A stretch of 64,000 bases of DNA from Verrucomicrobiota bacterium. GTDB lineage: Bacteria; Verrucomicrobiota; Verrucomicrobiia; Verrucomicrobiales; Akkermansiaceae. The stretch spans positions 1 through 64,000 of the forward strand of contig JAFLEH010000037.1 in assembly GCA_017301995.1 (NCBI GenBank), in the 5' to 3' direction. The translations under genes and the position numbers were made by a program. Shown here piece by piece: positions 35,853 to 45,033 of the stretch (positions are counted from its first letter, which is position 1; each line of letters opens with the position of its first letter). Under the pieces are notes generated by a model. It saw only the letters and a program-made list of their open reading frames with translations. It ran no database searches and was not told the origin of the DNA.

Positions 35853-36964
35853 TCAATCGGTTCGATCCTCGGTCTCCATGCCCTAACCATCACTTCCACT
35901 TTCTGGAGATCCTCCTCAGGGAGATTGGTCCGGACCATCCGGGCGCAGGGTTCGGCCGTCGTAACCCCACCGTTCTTTGCCAACTCAAGCCACATCAGGG
36001 AGTCCACGCCAAGGTCGGATCTCAATCCATACGAGGCCTGGGAAATCGGGTCTCCCTGATCCGCCGCCCTCTTGAACCATTTGGTAGCGGCCTCCTTATC
36101 CATCGGCACACCATGTCCGTAATCGTAGCAGAACGCAAGCAACCGCTGCGACTGCGCATCACCCATCGCTGCCAGCTTCATAAGCAACTGCGCGCGGGCG
36201 ATGGCATCGGGGGCGTCCGATGCAACATCGAGCTTGGGCACCGCCCTGTTGGCGCTGTTGGTCAGAAAGTCCAATGCTGGAGCATTATTCCCCGAGTCTC
36301 CAATCGGAGACTGTCCGGCCACCATTCCGGACGTCGAAGACGCGGGCGTTTGAACCACGTTTTCCTCCGACACCCGCTCGGGCGTTGTCACGGGAATGGT
36401 ATCAATAGCGAGTGCCTTCAACGCACCTGCGTCGAGGTCGCCGACTGGCACCCCCCTGACGCCCCCGTCATGGGATATAGACACTTTCGCCGTCTCTCGC
36501 TTCAGAACCTTGCAGTGCTGCAGGACGGTGCCGTCCCGCAGCGTGATGTCCGGCAAGCCCGACTTGGCCTCGGCAACATTTGCGGCATTCGATGTCACAT
36601 TCCGCATGCGGATGATCCAAGGGTTTAGATACCGTCTGGTGGCCGGGCTTTCTCTTGCCCTGGTTTCGAACTCCGGCAACCGCCTCGCGCAGTAGTCCGG
36701 GATCATTTCGGCATCCTTGGGGTAGAAAAGAATCCCCCTGAGTTCCACCCCCCGGACCAAAACGCTGAAGCTGCCGTCGATGAAGAATCTCGTATTCGAC
36801 CCAGCCGGTTCGTGCCTTTCGAACTCGAAGCATTCCATTTTATCAGGCGGTGCCAGCGGGCTGTATGACTTCAGGCAGATGCCGACCGGTTGCGCGAGGC
36901 ACGCCTGCGCCATGGCCGCCATTGTCAGAAGCGCGCGTAACCCATGTCCAAGGATATTTTGCAT
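35849..36964 (-). CDS. Exported Sel1-repeat-like protein
   Basis: The protein has 371 residues from MQNILGHGLRALLTM, which gives a signal peptide (about 1-25, ending CLAQ); an upstream Met adds 20 residues antisense to nothing conserved. The middle region (about 110-185) contains LPDITLRDGTVLQHCKVLKRE, then GVPVGDL. At least one Sel1/TPR-like unit lies at about 270-335 (AAMGDAQSQRLLAFCYDYGHGV, ATKWFKRAADQGDPISQASYG). Sel1 repeats mediate protein contacts. It lies 22 bp downstream of another Sel1 protein gene on the same strand. Confidence 0.72.
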   Translation of the reverse strand: MQNILGHGLRALLTMAAMAQACLAQPVGICLKSYSPLAPPDKMECFEFERHEPAGSNTRFFIDGSFSVLVRGVELRGILFYPKDAEMIPDYCARRLPEFETRARESPATRRYLNPWIIRMRNVTSNAANVAEAKSGLPDITLRDGTVLQHCKVLKRETAKVSISHDGGVRGVPVGDLDAGALKALAIDTIPVTTPERVSEENVVQTPASSTSGMVAGQSPIGDSGNNAPALDFLTNSANRAVPKLDVASDAPDAIARAQLLMKLAAMGDAQSQRLLAFCYDYGHGVPMDKEAATKWFKRAADQGDPISQASYGLRSDLGVDSLMWLELAKNGGVTTAEPCARMVRTNLPEEDLQKVEVMVRAWRPRIEPIE

Positions 36965-36986
36965 AAAATGTTGCGGAGTTGGAATG

Positions 36987-38891
36987 TTATCTGAGAATGC
37001 GGACGTGGTCATCGCCACCGCCACCCTCGTTCACTTGGTTCTTCCCGCATGACCATACAACAGCGCGGGCTTTGATGGGAACCCCCAGCAATCTAACCTC
37101 CCCATTTCCGTTGGCATCGAGCATGACAAAAACCTCTTCGTCGCCGGGGGCTGCGAGGATCATGTCTGCGGCAAGTCTGTCTCTGGATAGGATCCCATTC
37201 AACTCGGGCAATAGGGGACCGCTCAGATCCCCGTTATAGAACCAATAGCGGGGAGGAGGAGTAAAGGGGTTCGCATTGTGTAGGTAAAAGCCGCCTATCT
37301 GCAATTCCGGACGACTGCTTTGCCAGTCTTTCGGAAGAGTGCCGTTATGCGTTGCCTGGTATTGGTTTATCGCTCCTGTGATGGCTTTGAGCCGGGATCC
37401 GGGATCACCGGTCAAAACGCCCCCCCCGATGGGCTCGGCAGCGGGCATGGCACCCGGTCCCGTCTTCGATTCCGGAAGTGTCGCAATCGGTGCCTCCTGA
37501 CCCTTTGCGGGCATCGTCTGTTCGGAGGGTGCCGCCGCGGTAGGCTGCGCCCGCTGTTTCCACTCGACTGCAAGTCGGTCTCCTTCCGATAACTGCTCAA
37601 GCGTCATGTTCGCGGAAAATACGTCCAGTATCGCATTAGCCGGTGCATATCCCCCACCCGCAGCCAGAAACATCCATTTGCACGCCAATACGGGGTCGCG
37701 CGAAACACCCTTGCCCGAACCATAACTTTCGGCGAGTGAGAACTGAGCAGCCGGGCATCCCTGCTCGGCCGATTTGCTCCACCAGAATACTGCCTCGCTT
37801 TCGTTTTTCTCGATGATGTCACCCATTGCCAAGCAGTTGGCCAGAGCCAACTGGCCCATGGAGTCTCCATGTTCCGCCGCCATTCGATACCACCTTATCG
37901 CCTCCTTGGGATTTCGCACACATCCGATGGCGTCGTCATAGCAACGACCCACAAGATATTCGGACATCGGCAAGTTGGCTGCCGCCGCCTTCTTATACAG
38001 CTTCAGTGCGGCCGCTCCGTCGCGCTCGGTTCCGACGCCCGAATCATAGCACGTTCCCAGCGTTCTATGCGCTTGCAGGTTTCCTCCGGAAACCGCCAGT
38101 TTCAGCCATTTCACCCCCTCGGGCGGATCCTTCATCACTCCCGAGCCGTAGAGATACATGGCCCCCAGCACGTTCTGGACCTCCGGGTCGCCCGACTCCG
38201 CCCGTGCGCGCAACGCGGCCAACTCCTCCGGAGCAATCGGTGTCCCGTTTATTGCGGACCCTACCTTTTTGAATCTGGACGAGGTTGAAACGGGCGTTAG
38301 AAGAATGATCTCCCCACCGCTCAAGATTCCCGCTTTCACCACACCACCTTCGCGGAAAGCAAACCCTCCGGCTTCATCGACAAGCCACCAGGCGCCTTTT
38401 GTTGGCAATTCCAGCAGGGCCCCGGAAAGATCCACCCCCCTGCAAATGGCTTCAAAGTCACATTGATCCCGGAATATGATGGTGTCGTGGCTGCCGTCAA
38501 TTCCCTCCCAAGTCCCGAATAGCTCCGCAGCCAGTTTGGGTTCTGACGTTGAATCCCTTGAAGATTCCCAAAACGATTTCACAGCGCTCTGCGACGGAGT
38601 CGGCGCGGTTGGCCGGTTGTTTGAGGGGGGGAGTGACTTCATTCCGGCGAGAGCAACGTATAGGCCGGTTGCTGTGATGCAGGCAGAGACCGCAAGTGTC
38701 GCATAATGCCATTTGCCTTTATTCGCCGGTCTTGGCCGCAACCCGGACGCTTCCGATAGAGCAGCCTGCGGTTCTTCACTATTTCCCGGGACCGTCAGAG
38801 TCCCGCCGCAATGCGGGCAGGAAACGGATTTTCCGGAGAACGATGGATCCGCGGCGATTCGACCCGCACATTCCGGACATTCGAATTTCAT
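36987..38891 (-). CDS. Zinc-ribbon, membrane-anchored Sel1-repeat protein with pseudopilin-like tail
   Basis: The protein has 634 residues. The zinc ribbon has C5, C8, C25 and C28, and a transmembrane helix follows (about 63-83). Five or so Sel1 repeats run from about 225 to 430 (AESGDPEVQNVLGAMYLYGSGV and relatives). The C-terminal about 130 residues (LKAITGAINQYQATHNGTLP, then VVWSCGKNQVN) resemble the globular part of type II secretion pseudopilins, ending in an acidic GDDHVRILR. That ending is shared with the next gene. The function is unknown; the layout suggests an inner-membrane scaffold facing the periplasm. Confidence 0.75.
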   Translation of the reverse strand: MKFECPECAGRIAADPSFSGKSVSCPHCGGTLTVPGNSEEPQAALSEASGLRPRPANKGKWHYATLAVSACITATGLYVALAGMKSLPPSNNRPTAPTPSQSAVKSFWESSRDSTSEPKLAAELFGTWEGIDGSHDTIIFRDQCDFEAICRGVDLSGALLELPTKGAWWLVDEAGGFAFREGGVVKAGILSGGEIILLTPVSTSSRFKKVGSAINGTPIAPEELAALRARAESGDPEVQNVLGAMYLYGSGVMKDPPEGVKWLKLAVSGGNLQAHRTLGTCYDSGVGTERDGAAALKLYKKAAAANLPMSEYLVGRCYDDAIGCVRNPKEAIRWYRMAAEHGDSMGQLALANCLAMGDIIEKNESEAVFWWSKSAEQGCPAAQFSLAESYGSGKGVSRDPVLACKWMFLAAGGGYAPANAILDVFSANMTLEQLSEGDRLAVEWKQRAQPTAAAPSEQTMPAKGQEAPIATLPESKTGPGAMPAAEPIGGGVLTGDPGSRLKAITGAINQYQATHNGTLPKDWQSSRPELQIGGFYLHNANPFTPPPRYWFYNGDLSGPLLPELNGILSRDRLAADMILAAPGDEEVFVMLDANGNGEVRLLGVPIKARAVVWSCGKNQVNEGGGGDDHVRILR

Positions 38892-38943
38892 ATGCTCTCA
38901 GTTTGGTTGGTTGGCATTGTTGTCCAAGGCATTCGGCCAGGTG

Positions 38944-40089
38944 CTACTTCAGGAATCTCAGTAAATCATCACCGTCTCCTTGGTCATCCTCCATGTTCCT
39001 TCCTAACGAGCAAACGACGGCTCTTGCGCGGTAGGACCGGCTTCCGAGTTTTACCATCCCTCGGCTGTCACAGGTGCGAATGACAAACGGTTGTCCGTAA
39101 GCGTCTGAGGGATCCCCCTTCAATCGGGATCCCCCAGGCATGCGTCTGTTGAATTCCTCTATCATTCCGGCATCAACCACAAAGGTGGTCTCTCCCGGAA
39201 TTACGACACCCTCGGTGCGCAGGCATGCGTCCAACCCTCTCAGGATCTCATCGGCTGTTCTAACGTCCGAGACGCGCTCCGGATTGCTCGGACAGATGGA
39301 TACCCAAATGACCGTGATGGCGATTGTCGATACGGCCAAGGAAATGGCCATGGATAAAGCGTAACCCGCCACCAGACTGGAAACGCCGGTGGCACCCGCC
39401 TGTGCCCTCCGGCTCACTATACTTGCCAACCACACCGCGAACCAACCTATTGCCGCGACGAACCCCAAAAGAAGGATCATCACCACCATTCCGCCCTCGC
39501 CCCCCTTCCATACCATTCCGTGCATCGCAATTTGATTCTCGGCAACCGGAATCCATATGCAGGTCAGAACCACCAGAATCCACGTAAGTGCGGCGACTAT
39601 GGAAATGACCGCTTTTTTTCCTGCCCCCCTCTGTCTGCCTCCGGCAAACCGCAATAGCGCGATCACGCAGGCCAGTAACGCACACCAGCCGAAAACCGGC
39701 AACATCCGGGTAGCCATGCCAATCCAATTGAAGGGCCGATCCGGCACTCCCTGAGCCAACAACGTGAACAATGACCCCTTTCCCAGCAAAAGCGCGGCAT
39801 GGTAAGCCGCCAGCGGAAGGAACGAAAGCGCCAGCAATTTCCAGGCACCGGCGGGTTTGTTAGCACTGATGTCGACATGGGGATTGGCGGAAACATTGCC
39901 CGAGCCATCCGAAGACGAACCCAGCCAAGAAACCTTCAGCGAAGATACCGGCTGCCATGCGCCAGTCTCACCACAGGATACGGGAGTGTCAGGACCGATG
40001 GCCCCCGCATCCCACAATTGGCGCATCGTGTTGGTGTCAAACGGCCCTCTGCGCTCCGTTCCGTCCCTGTAATACCATTGTCCGTCCAT
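38944..40089 (-). CDS. GYF_2-domain multipass membrane protein with pseudopilin-like tail
   Basis: The protein has 381 residues from MDGQWYYRDG. The start at 40089 is chosen because it opens the GYF_2 domain directly and avoids overlapping the upstream gene. The GYF_2 domain (about 4-50; GPFDTNTMRQLWDAGAIGPDT) is followed by about five transmembrane helices. A C-terminal domain ends in RARAVVCSLGRNMEDDQ then GDGDDLLRFLK, matching the end of the neighbouring Sel1 protein. GYF_2 domains in Verrucomicrobiota and Planctomycetota are usually found in predicted membrane proteins of unknown role. Confidence 0.78.
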   Translation of the reverse strand: MDGQWYYRDGTERRGPFDTNTMRQLWDAGAIGPDTPVSCGETGAWQPVSSLKVSWLGSSSDGSGNVSANPHVDISANKPAGAWKLLALSFLPLAAYHAALLLGKGSLFTLLAQGVPDRPFNWIGMATRMLPVFGWCALLACVIALLRFAGGRQRGAGKKAVISIVAALTWILVVLTCIWIPVAENQIAMHGMVWKGGEGGMVVMILLLGFVAAIGWFAVWLASIVSRRAQAGATGVSSLVAGYALSMAISLAVSTIAITVIWVSICPSNPERVSDVRTADEILRGLDACLRTEGVVIPGETTFVVDAGMIEEFNRRMPGGSRLKGDPSDAYGQPFVIRTCDSRGMVKLGSRSYRARAVVCSLGRNMEDDQGDGDDLLRFLK

Positions 40090-40138
40090 ACCGGTCTGCT
40101 GTCTCGTGGTTGTTCCGTCATTAGCCCCCACCGGTCCA

Positions 40139-41080
40139 TCAGACCGTGCCGAAAACATCCTCAAGGGCGAGCCAGTTGGCCGCGCCTTGGCGCTTGATCC
40201 GTGTGCTCGCTCCGATCACTCCCCCAGCTCTCAACTGCTTGATCGCCGCCTCATCAAACGGTCCGTATTCACGCCCGTTATCCTGATAGAACCACTCCCC
40301 TCCGATTGCCGAAACACTCCGAGCCTCGGGTTGATGCTCCCCGACCCGGACAACTTGCGGTTCCTGAGTCCGTGGCAAGGCGGGTGGCGTCTTGCCAGCA
40401 GGAACCGCGGGCATCCCGCCTTGTGCGTCCTGCGAGCACCCCACCGCTATCACCCGGCCCGATGATGACATCCCCGCAACCACTTTTTTCACGATGGCGA
40501 TGACGCACGCCAGCAGCATGATTCTCACGAACCAGTTGCCGAACAACTTCGAATACCAAGGTTTTGGCGGGAACACTTTTTCGAAGCCACTTCCCAACCC
40601 GGGATTGGACTTTGGGTCCGCCACCACGGAGATCGGGATTCTGGCACCGTATTTGGCCGCTATGGATGCCAGAGTGGCGTAGGTTCCGTTGATTCGCTGA
40701 CCAGCCGACTCGGCCTGTGCCTGCGCCTGTCCCAGGTATTGCGGATCACCGGTAAAGCCCGCCACCACACCCTCTCCGAACGCGGCGGTGCCTGTGTTGG
40801 CCTCGAACGCGGGTATGGCCGCCCTCCATGCGACAATGTGCTCCTGATAGGCTATACGGAAATCCGCCGGACAATCGGTAACGTCAATGGTCTGGAATGA
40901 ATCAGCCACAAACTTCGCCTGTTCCCCGTATGTTCCGAAGGCACTGGCCTTTTTGGAAACGTTGGCAGATGCCTCCAGCACCTCGGTGATCGCGTCTGCG
41001 GGTGATCGCGAACAAGAGACCTGGAAAAATGACAACCCTACTGCAAGGACCCCTGGCAAAATTCGCGCGAATCGGTTCAT
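40139..41080 (-). CDS. Membrane or lipoprotein with C-terminal GYF_2 domain
   Basis: The protein has 313 residues. The N-terminal signal ends FFQVSCS with Cys23, a weak lipobox (Gln at -3). A helical periplasmic-type domain (about 30-175) follows, then a transmembrane helix (about 183-205), a Pro/Gln-rich linker and a GYF_2 domain (about 262-310; EWFYQDNGREYGPFDEAAIKQL). The GYF_2 domain here is C-terminal, whereas the downstream gene has it N-terminal. The genes lie 49 bp apart on the same strand and are probably co-expressed. Confidence 0.72.
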   Translation of the reverse strand: MNRFARILPGVLAVGLSFFQVSCSRSPADAITEVLEASANVSKKASAFGTYGEQAKFVADSFQTIDVTDCPADFRIAYQEHIVAWRAAIPAFEANTGTAAFGEGVVAGFTGDPQYLGQAQAQAESAGQRINGTYATLASIAAKYGARIPISVVADPKSNPGLGSGFEKVFPPKPWYSKLFGNWFVRIMLLACVIAIVKKVVAGMSSSGRVIAVGCSQDAQGGMPAVPAGKTPPALPRTQEPQVVRVGEHQPEARSVSAIGGEWFYQDNGREYGPFDEAAIKQLRAGGVIGASTRIKRQGAANWLALEDVFGTV

Positions 41081-41175
41081 GGCGGGAATACGTTCTGGTT
41101 CGTTCTGATGTAACGTTGGCGGAACATCCGGAGCACGGGCGGCCGGGTAATGTCAAGGCCGAACTTCACCCCGCG

Positions 41176-41448
41176 ATGCCCAACCTCAATCTGATCGGCG
41201 ACCGTGTGCGCAAGCAACGGGAGGCCAGAAGCATGACCCAGGACCAATTGGCCGGGGCCTGCCAGCGTGCCGGTTGGGACATTTCTCGGGTCACTCTCAC
41301 CAAGATCGAGACCGGTGTGAGGGCCGTGAACGACGGCGAGATCGTGGTGCTCGCATCGGTGCTCAAGTGCGAAACGGGCGACCTGTTGGCAGGCGTGCCT
41401 TTGTCTCGCGCGCTGTCGGTTGTCCGACAAGGTGCGACTGCCGTATAG
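41176..41448 (+). CDS. XRE-family helix-turn-helix regulator
   Basis: The protein has 90 residues from MPNLNLIGDRVRKQRE. The HTH is complete: RKQREARSMTQDQLAGACQ, then VTLTKIETGVRAVNDGE. It is divergent from the GYF_2/Sel1 gene set (95 bp between starts) and could regulate it. Its stop lies only about 12 bp from the broken end of the DUF2779 gene on the other strand. Confidence 0.85.
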   Translation: MPNLNLIGDRVRKQREARSMTQDQLAGACQRAGWDISRVTLTKIETGVRAVNDGEIVVLASVLKCETGDLLAGVPLSRALSVVRQGATAV

Positions 41449-41459
41449 CCTCCCTTCGG

Positions 41460-41807
41460 CATCCGCCAGCGCAACGCGCCTTCCGACCGGTCGGGCAGCA
41501 TCACATCCGCGTAGGCAAGGGCGCCCGGAATGGTGACGCCGGCCCCGAACACCGGACCGGTGCCCTCCGCCAGCAGCGCGGCGCTCAGCGCGAGCGCCGG
41601 ACCGTGGCCCAGACCTTCGATGTCCACCTTCACGCCGCACCCATCGGGATCGTGGACCCTCCGGGCCACGTCGCCCACCTGGTAGCCGATGGCGAACGCG
41701 ACTTCCGAACCGGAGTCGTCACGGAGTTCGGGCTTGTGGATTTCCAGCCAGAGGCGTTTCGGACACTGGCGATAGGCGAGGAACTTGGATTTGGAAAGAT
41801 TGCGCAT
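41460..41807 (-). pseudogene. Truncated DUF2779 gene (5' fragment)
   Basis: From MRNLSKSKFLAYRQCPKRLW the reading frame gives about 115 residues with the DUF2779 beginning (RQCPKRLWLEIHKPEL, then AYADVMLPD). The family normally has several hundred residues, with a nuclease-like core after this point. Here homology stops at LRWRM near 41460 and the frame continues as antisense of the XRE gene. The 3' part is missing from the window, so the gene was probably cut by insertion or deletion. Confidence 0.75.
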
Positions 41808-41958
41808 GGACGGAATTTGGGGGGCGGTCGGAACCTGGCTAACTCCCACTCGCGACAGAATACGACGCGTTCGGGCGAATTATCCCGGATTTCCGGCACC
41901 ACCCTTGCGGAGTGCCCGCCGGATGCCTACCGTCTCCCGCGAAACAGCCCCCTGTTAT

Positions 41959-42960
41959 ATGCCGAAAGCCTCCTCGGAATCCGCCGTCGTCCGCCAATGG
42001 GAGATCCTCAAGCTCCTGCCTTCCGAACCGCCGGGACTCACCGTGTCCGCCATCCGCGAACGCCTGCTGGCGGGCTCCGGCATCGAGGTGACCAAACGGA
42101 CCGTGGAAAGGGATCTGTCCGACCTGTCCATGGTGCTTCCCCTGTGTTCCAACACGAAATCCAAGCCCTATGGATGGCACTGGTTGCCCAATGCCAAATG
42201 GGAGTTTCCCGGAATGACCTTCGCGGAGGCCTTCGCGCTGGGATTGGTGGAGGACATCCTGCGCGCGGTGGCGCCTCCCAGACTGCTCGGCACGCTCGCC
42301 AGGAGGTTCGAACTGGCGCAGTCCAAACTCCGCTCGCTGCCGGGAAACCGGCTCGCCCGGTGGCGGGATCTCGTCCGCTACATTCCACCCGGCCCCGCTT
42401 TCCTTCCGCCGGCGACCGACAAACGGGTCAGTGCGGCGATCTATCAGGCATTGCTGGAGCGCCGGAAAACCGTGATCCGATACACCCGCTTCGGTTCCGA
42501 TGAGACGAAGTCCCACACGCTGGACCCCATCGCGTTCATCCAACAGGGCACCCGGCCCTATCTGCTGGCGGCGTCGGCCCACGGGCACCCGGCGCTTTAT
42601 GCCATGCAGCGGATCGTCCGCGCGGAAGTCACGGACCAACCGGCCGAACCCCCGTCCGGATTCTCACTCGACCGGTTTCTGGCCGAAGGAGGCATGGCCT
42701 TCGGCGCGGAGAAATCGATCAAACTGAAGGCCCGAATCAATGACGAACTCGCCCGGATCCTGGATGAAACCCCGCTGAGCGACGACCAGCGGATCACCTG
42801 GCGCGGCGGCGAATGCCTCCTCACGGCCACCGTCCCCGACTCCTGGCAACTGGTTTTCTGGATTCTCTCCCAAGGCCCGCGCATCACCGTCACCTCACCG
42901 GTCCAACTGAGGAAACGCATCCGCGCCGATCTGGAGGCCGCGGCCGCCGGCTACCGTTAG
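41959..42960 (+). CDS. WYL-domain transcriptional regulator
   Basis: The protein has 333 residues from MPKASSESAVVRQWEIL. A winged helix-turn-helix (about 1-75; LTVSAIRERLLAGSG, VTKRTVERDLSDLS) is followed by the WYL domain (about 150-230; RKTVIRYTRFGSDE, LDPIAFIQQGTRPYLLA, YAMQRIVRAEV) and a C-terminal WCX-like region (QLVFWILSQGPRITVTSPVQL). WYL regulators often control defence genes and bind nucleic acid or nucleotides. It is divergent from the DUF2779 remnant, which may have been its partner. Two earlier in-frame Met codons are possible starts. Confidence 0.88.
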   Translation: MPKASSESAVVRQWEILKLLPSEPPGLTVSAIRERLLAGSGIEVTKRTVERDLSDLSMVLPLCSNTKSKPYGWHWLPNAKWEFPGMTFAEAFALGLVEDILRAVAPPRLLGTLARRFELAQSKLRSLPGNRLARWRDLVRYIPPGPAFLPPATDKRVSAAIYQALLERRKTVIRYTRFGSDETKSHTLDPIAFIQQGTRPYLLAASAHGHPALYAMQRIVRAEVTDQPAEPPSGFSLDRFLAEGGMAFGAEKSIKLKARINDELARILDETPLSDDQRITWRGGECLLTATVPDSWQLVFWILSQGPRITVTSPVQLRKRIRADLEAAAAGYR

Positions 42961-43052
42961 ACGGAGCCGGGGTTGCCCGGTGAAAACGGACCACCGTGTG
43001 ATGGGATTTCCATGCGTCTTATCCTGTCGCATATCCGTGGCACACTTGCGGC

Positions 43053-43559
43053 ATGTCCAAGAACCAACCGACCACCCTCAACGCCGCCGAATTCACCTGC
43101 GCCAAAACCCGCGCCGCAGAGCTTCTTGCCGCCATCAAACGGAAATACCCCACCCTGAAACCGCGCGCGGTGCTGACCATCCCGCCGGACCAATGCGACC
43201 TGGACGCCCCGCCCGAGACGATCCTCCGCGAGTGCCCCGCCATCCTATCCAACAATCTGGCGAAATCCGAACTCAAGCATCTGCCCCCCCTTTCCAAGCA
43301 AGAGGCATCCGTTGAACGGGAACAGCGCGCCAACCAGATCCGCGAGATCTCGGCCGGCCTCCTCTACCGCGGCGACGCCCTCGTCGAACTCCGCTTCGGC
43401 CATCTGGACTATCCGAAAATCCGTGAACTCCAGACCGACGAACTCGTGGACCAGACCAGAACCCCGGTGTCAGGCGCTTCTATCAGGATTGTGCTTGGGA
43501 ATATGCAACGATTTGCGACGAACTCTCCAATTCTGTTGCCAGACTCCAAAACACCTTGA
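43053..43559 (+). CDS. Hypothetical protein, probable frameshift near its 3' end
   Basis: This 168-residue frame opens MSKNQPTTLNAAEFTCAKT. Residues 1-130 look genuine (AIKRKYPTLKPRAVLTIPPD, GDALVELRFGHLDYPKIREL). After TRTPVSGAS the frame becomes unnatural, while the frame reading RRFYQDCAWEYATICDEL from about 43472 looks like the continuation and runs to 43753. A single G lost at the GG at 43466-43467 would explain this. I know no family for it. Confidence 0.55.
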   Translation: MSKNQPTTLNAAEFTCAKTRAAELLAAIKRKYPTLKPRAVLTIPPDQCDLDAPPETILRECPAILSNNLAKSELKHLPPLSKQEASVEREQRANQIREISAGLLYRGDALVELRFGHLDYPKIRELQTDELVDQTRTPVSGASIRIVLGNMQRFATNSPILLPDSKTP

Positions 43560-43667
43560 CGAGTTTTGGGGAATTCCATCAATCTCAAAACGTCACCAGC
43601 GCGATGCATCCCGGAGAATCGGGTGCGATTCTGCTGGCCTTCAACCAACCCAAAACGCCATTATTCC

Positions 43668-44333
43668 ATGACACCGACGTTTGCACCAGTAATAGGCAAA
43701 TCCTATGGGACGCCCGACAGCATTTTTCCGAAGAGACTACTCATCCTTGGTAGCTCGTTCTACTTGGAGGGCGCCTGCGACGAAGGCTTCGTAATGAGCA
43801 ATGCCGAAGGCGCGGATTTCGGTCTCGATATCATAGGTATGTATCTTGATCCGGATTTCTCGGCGCCATGGAAAAAGACCTATTCAACGTTCATCAACAG
43901 CATTTTTGGCCACGCGACCTCCATTGACGAACGGGAGTCGTTCTTTGATTCGGTTGTCTTCTACAACTATTTACAGGTGCCTGCCGGAGAGAACCCCTAC
44001 TCGGCGGATAACTACGACTACACCGCGGAGATACACTGCGAAGCGTTTCTCCATGTGGTTGAAAACACCAAGCCAGAAATAGTCATTTCGTGGGGAGACA
44101 AGGTTTGGGATGCTTTGCCAAATGAATGGGGATATGGAATGGCCAAATGGGGGGAACCATTGGCTTTGGACCCGCCTTTTGGCAGCTACATGGACTATCC
44201 GTTCGGAAATGAGACCATCCGGTTAATCGGAGCCCACCATCCATCCACAGGCTACCCTAGCGAATATCATCACGAGATATTCAAGGGATTGGGTGTTGTG
44301 GCCGATTCAAGTATCAATCGGAAACCGACATAG
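43668..44333 (+). CDS. Hypothetical protein, possible uracil-DNA-glycosylase-fold
   Basis: The protein has 221 residues from MTPTFAPVIGKSYGTPDSIF. The phrases FPKRLLILGSSFYLEG, WKKTYSTFINSIFG, SVVFYNYLQVPAG and KPEIVISWGDKVWDALP have the order and spacing of uracil-DNA-glycosylase-like proteins, but the usual catalytic motifs are not clear. Composition is lower in GC than neighbouring core genes. Its last 20 bases overlap the end of the metallophosphoesterase gene on the opposite strand. Confidence 0.55.
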   Translation: MTPTFAPVIGKSYGTPDSIFPKRLLILGSSFYLEGACDEGFVMSNAEGADFGLDIIGMYLDPDFSAPWKKTYSTFINSIFGHATSIDERESFFDSVVFYNYLQVPAGENPYSADNYDYTAEIHCEAFLHVVENTKPEIVISWGDKVWDALPNEWGYGMAKWGEPLALDPPFGSYMDYPFGNETIRLIGAHHPSTGYPSEYHHEIFKGLGVVADSSINRKPT

Positions 44334-45033
44334 GACGAATTGAGTTACCAACCGGCTCTGACCTGAACTCAAAGACCTTTCTTTCGCTGTCCCACAGCGT
44401 CCAGGTCGGGTTGGGGTTTGAGCCTCTCGGTCTCCCCACCGATCCCGTGGTGACGGCGTAGGCCACCCCCTCATCAAGCCGGAACCCGCTGGTTTCCCTC
44501 GGTTCGTTGGCAGGATCCCCTGGCAGAGAAAACCATTCCTGCCGGTGGGTGTGTCCGAAGAAGCCGATGGCATGCCCATGTCGCTTCATCAGATCGAGCG
44601 TCAGGCGGGCGTGTTTCGAATCCAACAGATAGGGCCAGCCCTCGCCGCCGTGCAGCGCCGCATGGGCGACGATGGCTCCGGGTATTTCCAACACGCGGGG
44701 CAGCGACGCGAGCCACGAGACATCACCCTCGTCCAGTTCCTCCAGCGCCCGGTGGATGCCGTTCCACACCGGGTTGTTCCGCGACGCCTCCCGCGAGGGG
44801 ACTTGTGACGGCTGGCGCATGGCCAGCAGCATCATGGCCTCGTGGTTCCCGAGCACGGAGGTGGCGCCGCGTTCGCGAAGCATCCGCACGCAGGCGGCGG
44901 GTTCCATGCCGTAACCCACGATGTCGCCACAGCAAACGATCCGGTCCACGCCCAAACGCTCCACCTCGCCCACCACCGCCGTCAGCGCGGCGAGGTTCGC
45001 GTGGATATCCGGAAGCAGGGCGATGAGGGGCAT
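44314..45033 (-). CDS. Metallophosphoesterase (calcineurin-like)
   Basis: The protein has 239 residues from MPLIALLPDIHANLAAL. The metal-site motifs appear in order: DIHAN, GDIVGYG (residues about 40-50), GNHEAM, an Ala-His region (AHAALH) and GHTHRQEW. This matches the small YfcE/Ser-Thr phosphatase-like diadenosine or protein phosphatase families. The substrate cannot be assigned. The start at 45033 is chosen because upstream residues of the open frame are unrelated. Confidence 0.9.
   Translation of the reverse strand: MPLIALLPDIHANLAALTAVVGEVERLGVDRIVCCGDIVGYGMEPAACVRMLRERGATSVLGNHEAMMLLAMRQPSQVPSREASRNNPVWNGIHRALEELDEGDVSWLASLPRVLEIPGAIVAHAALHGGEGWPYLLDSKHARLTLDLMKRHGHAIGFFGHTHRQEWFSLPGDPANEPRETSGFRLDEGVAYAVTTGSVGRPRGSNPNPTWTLWDSERKVFEFRSEPVGNSIRPMSVSD

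Noticed and set aside
44314-44333. 20-base convergent overlap as a regulatory antisense element
   Set aside because: Short 3' overlaps of convergent genes are common; no further evidence.
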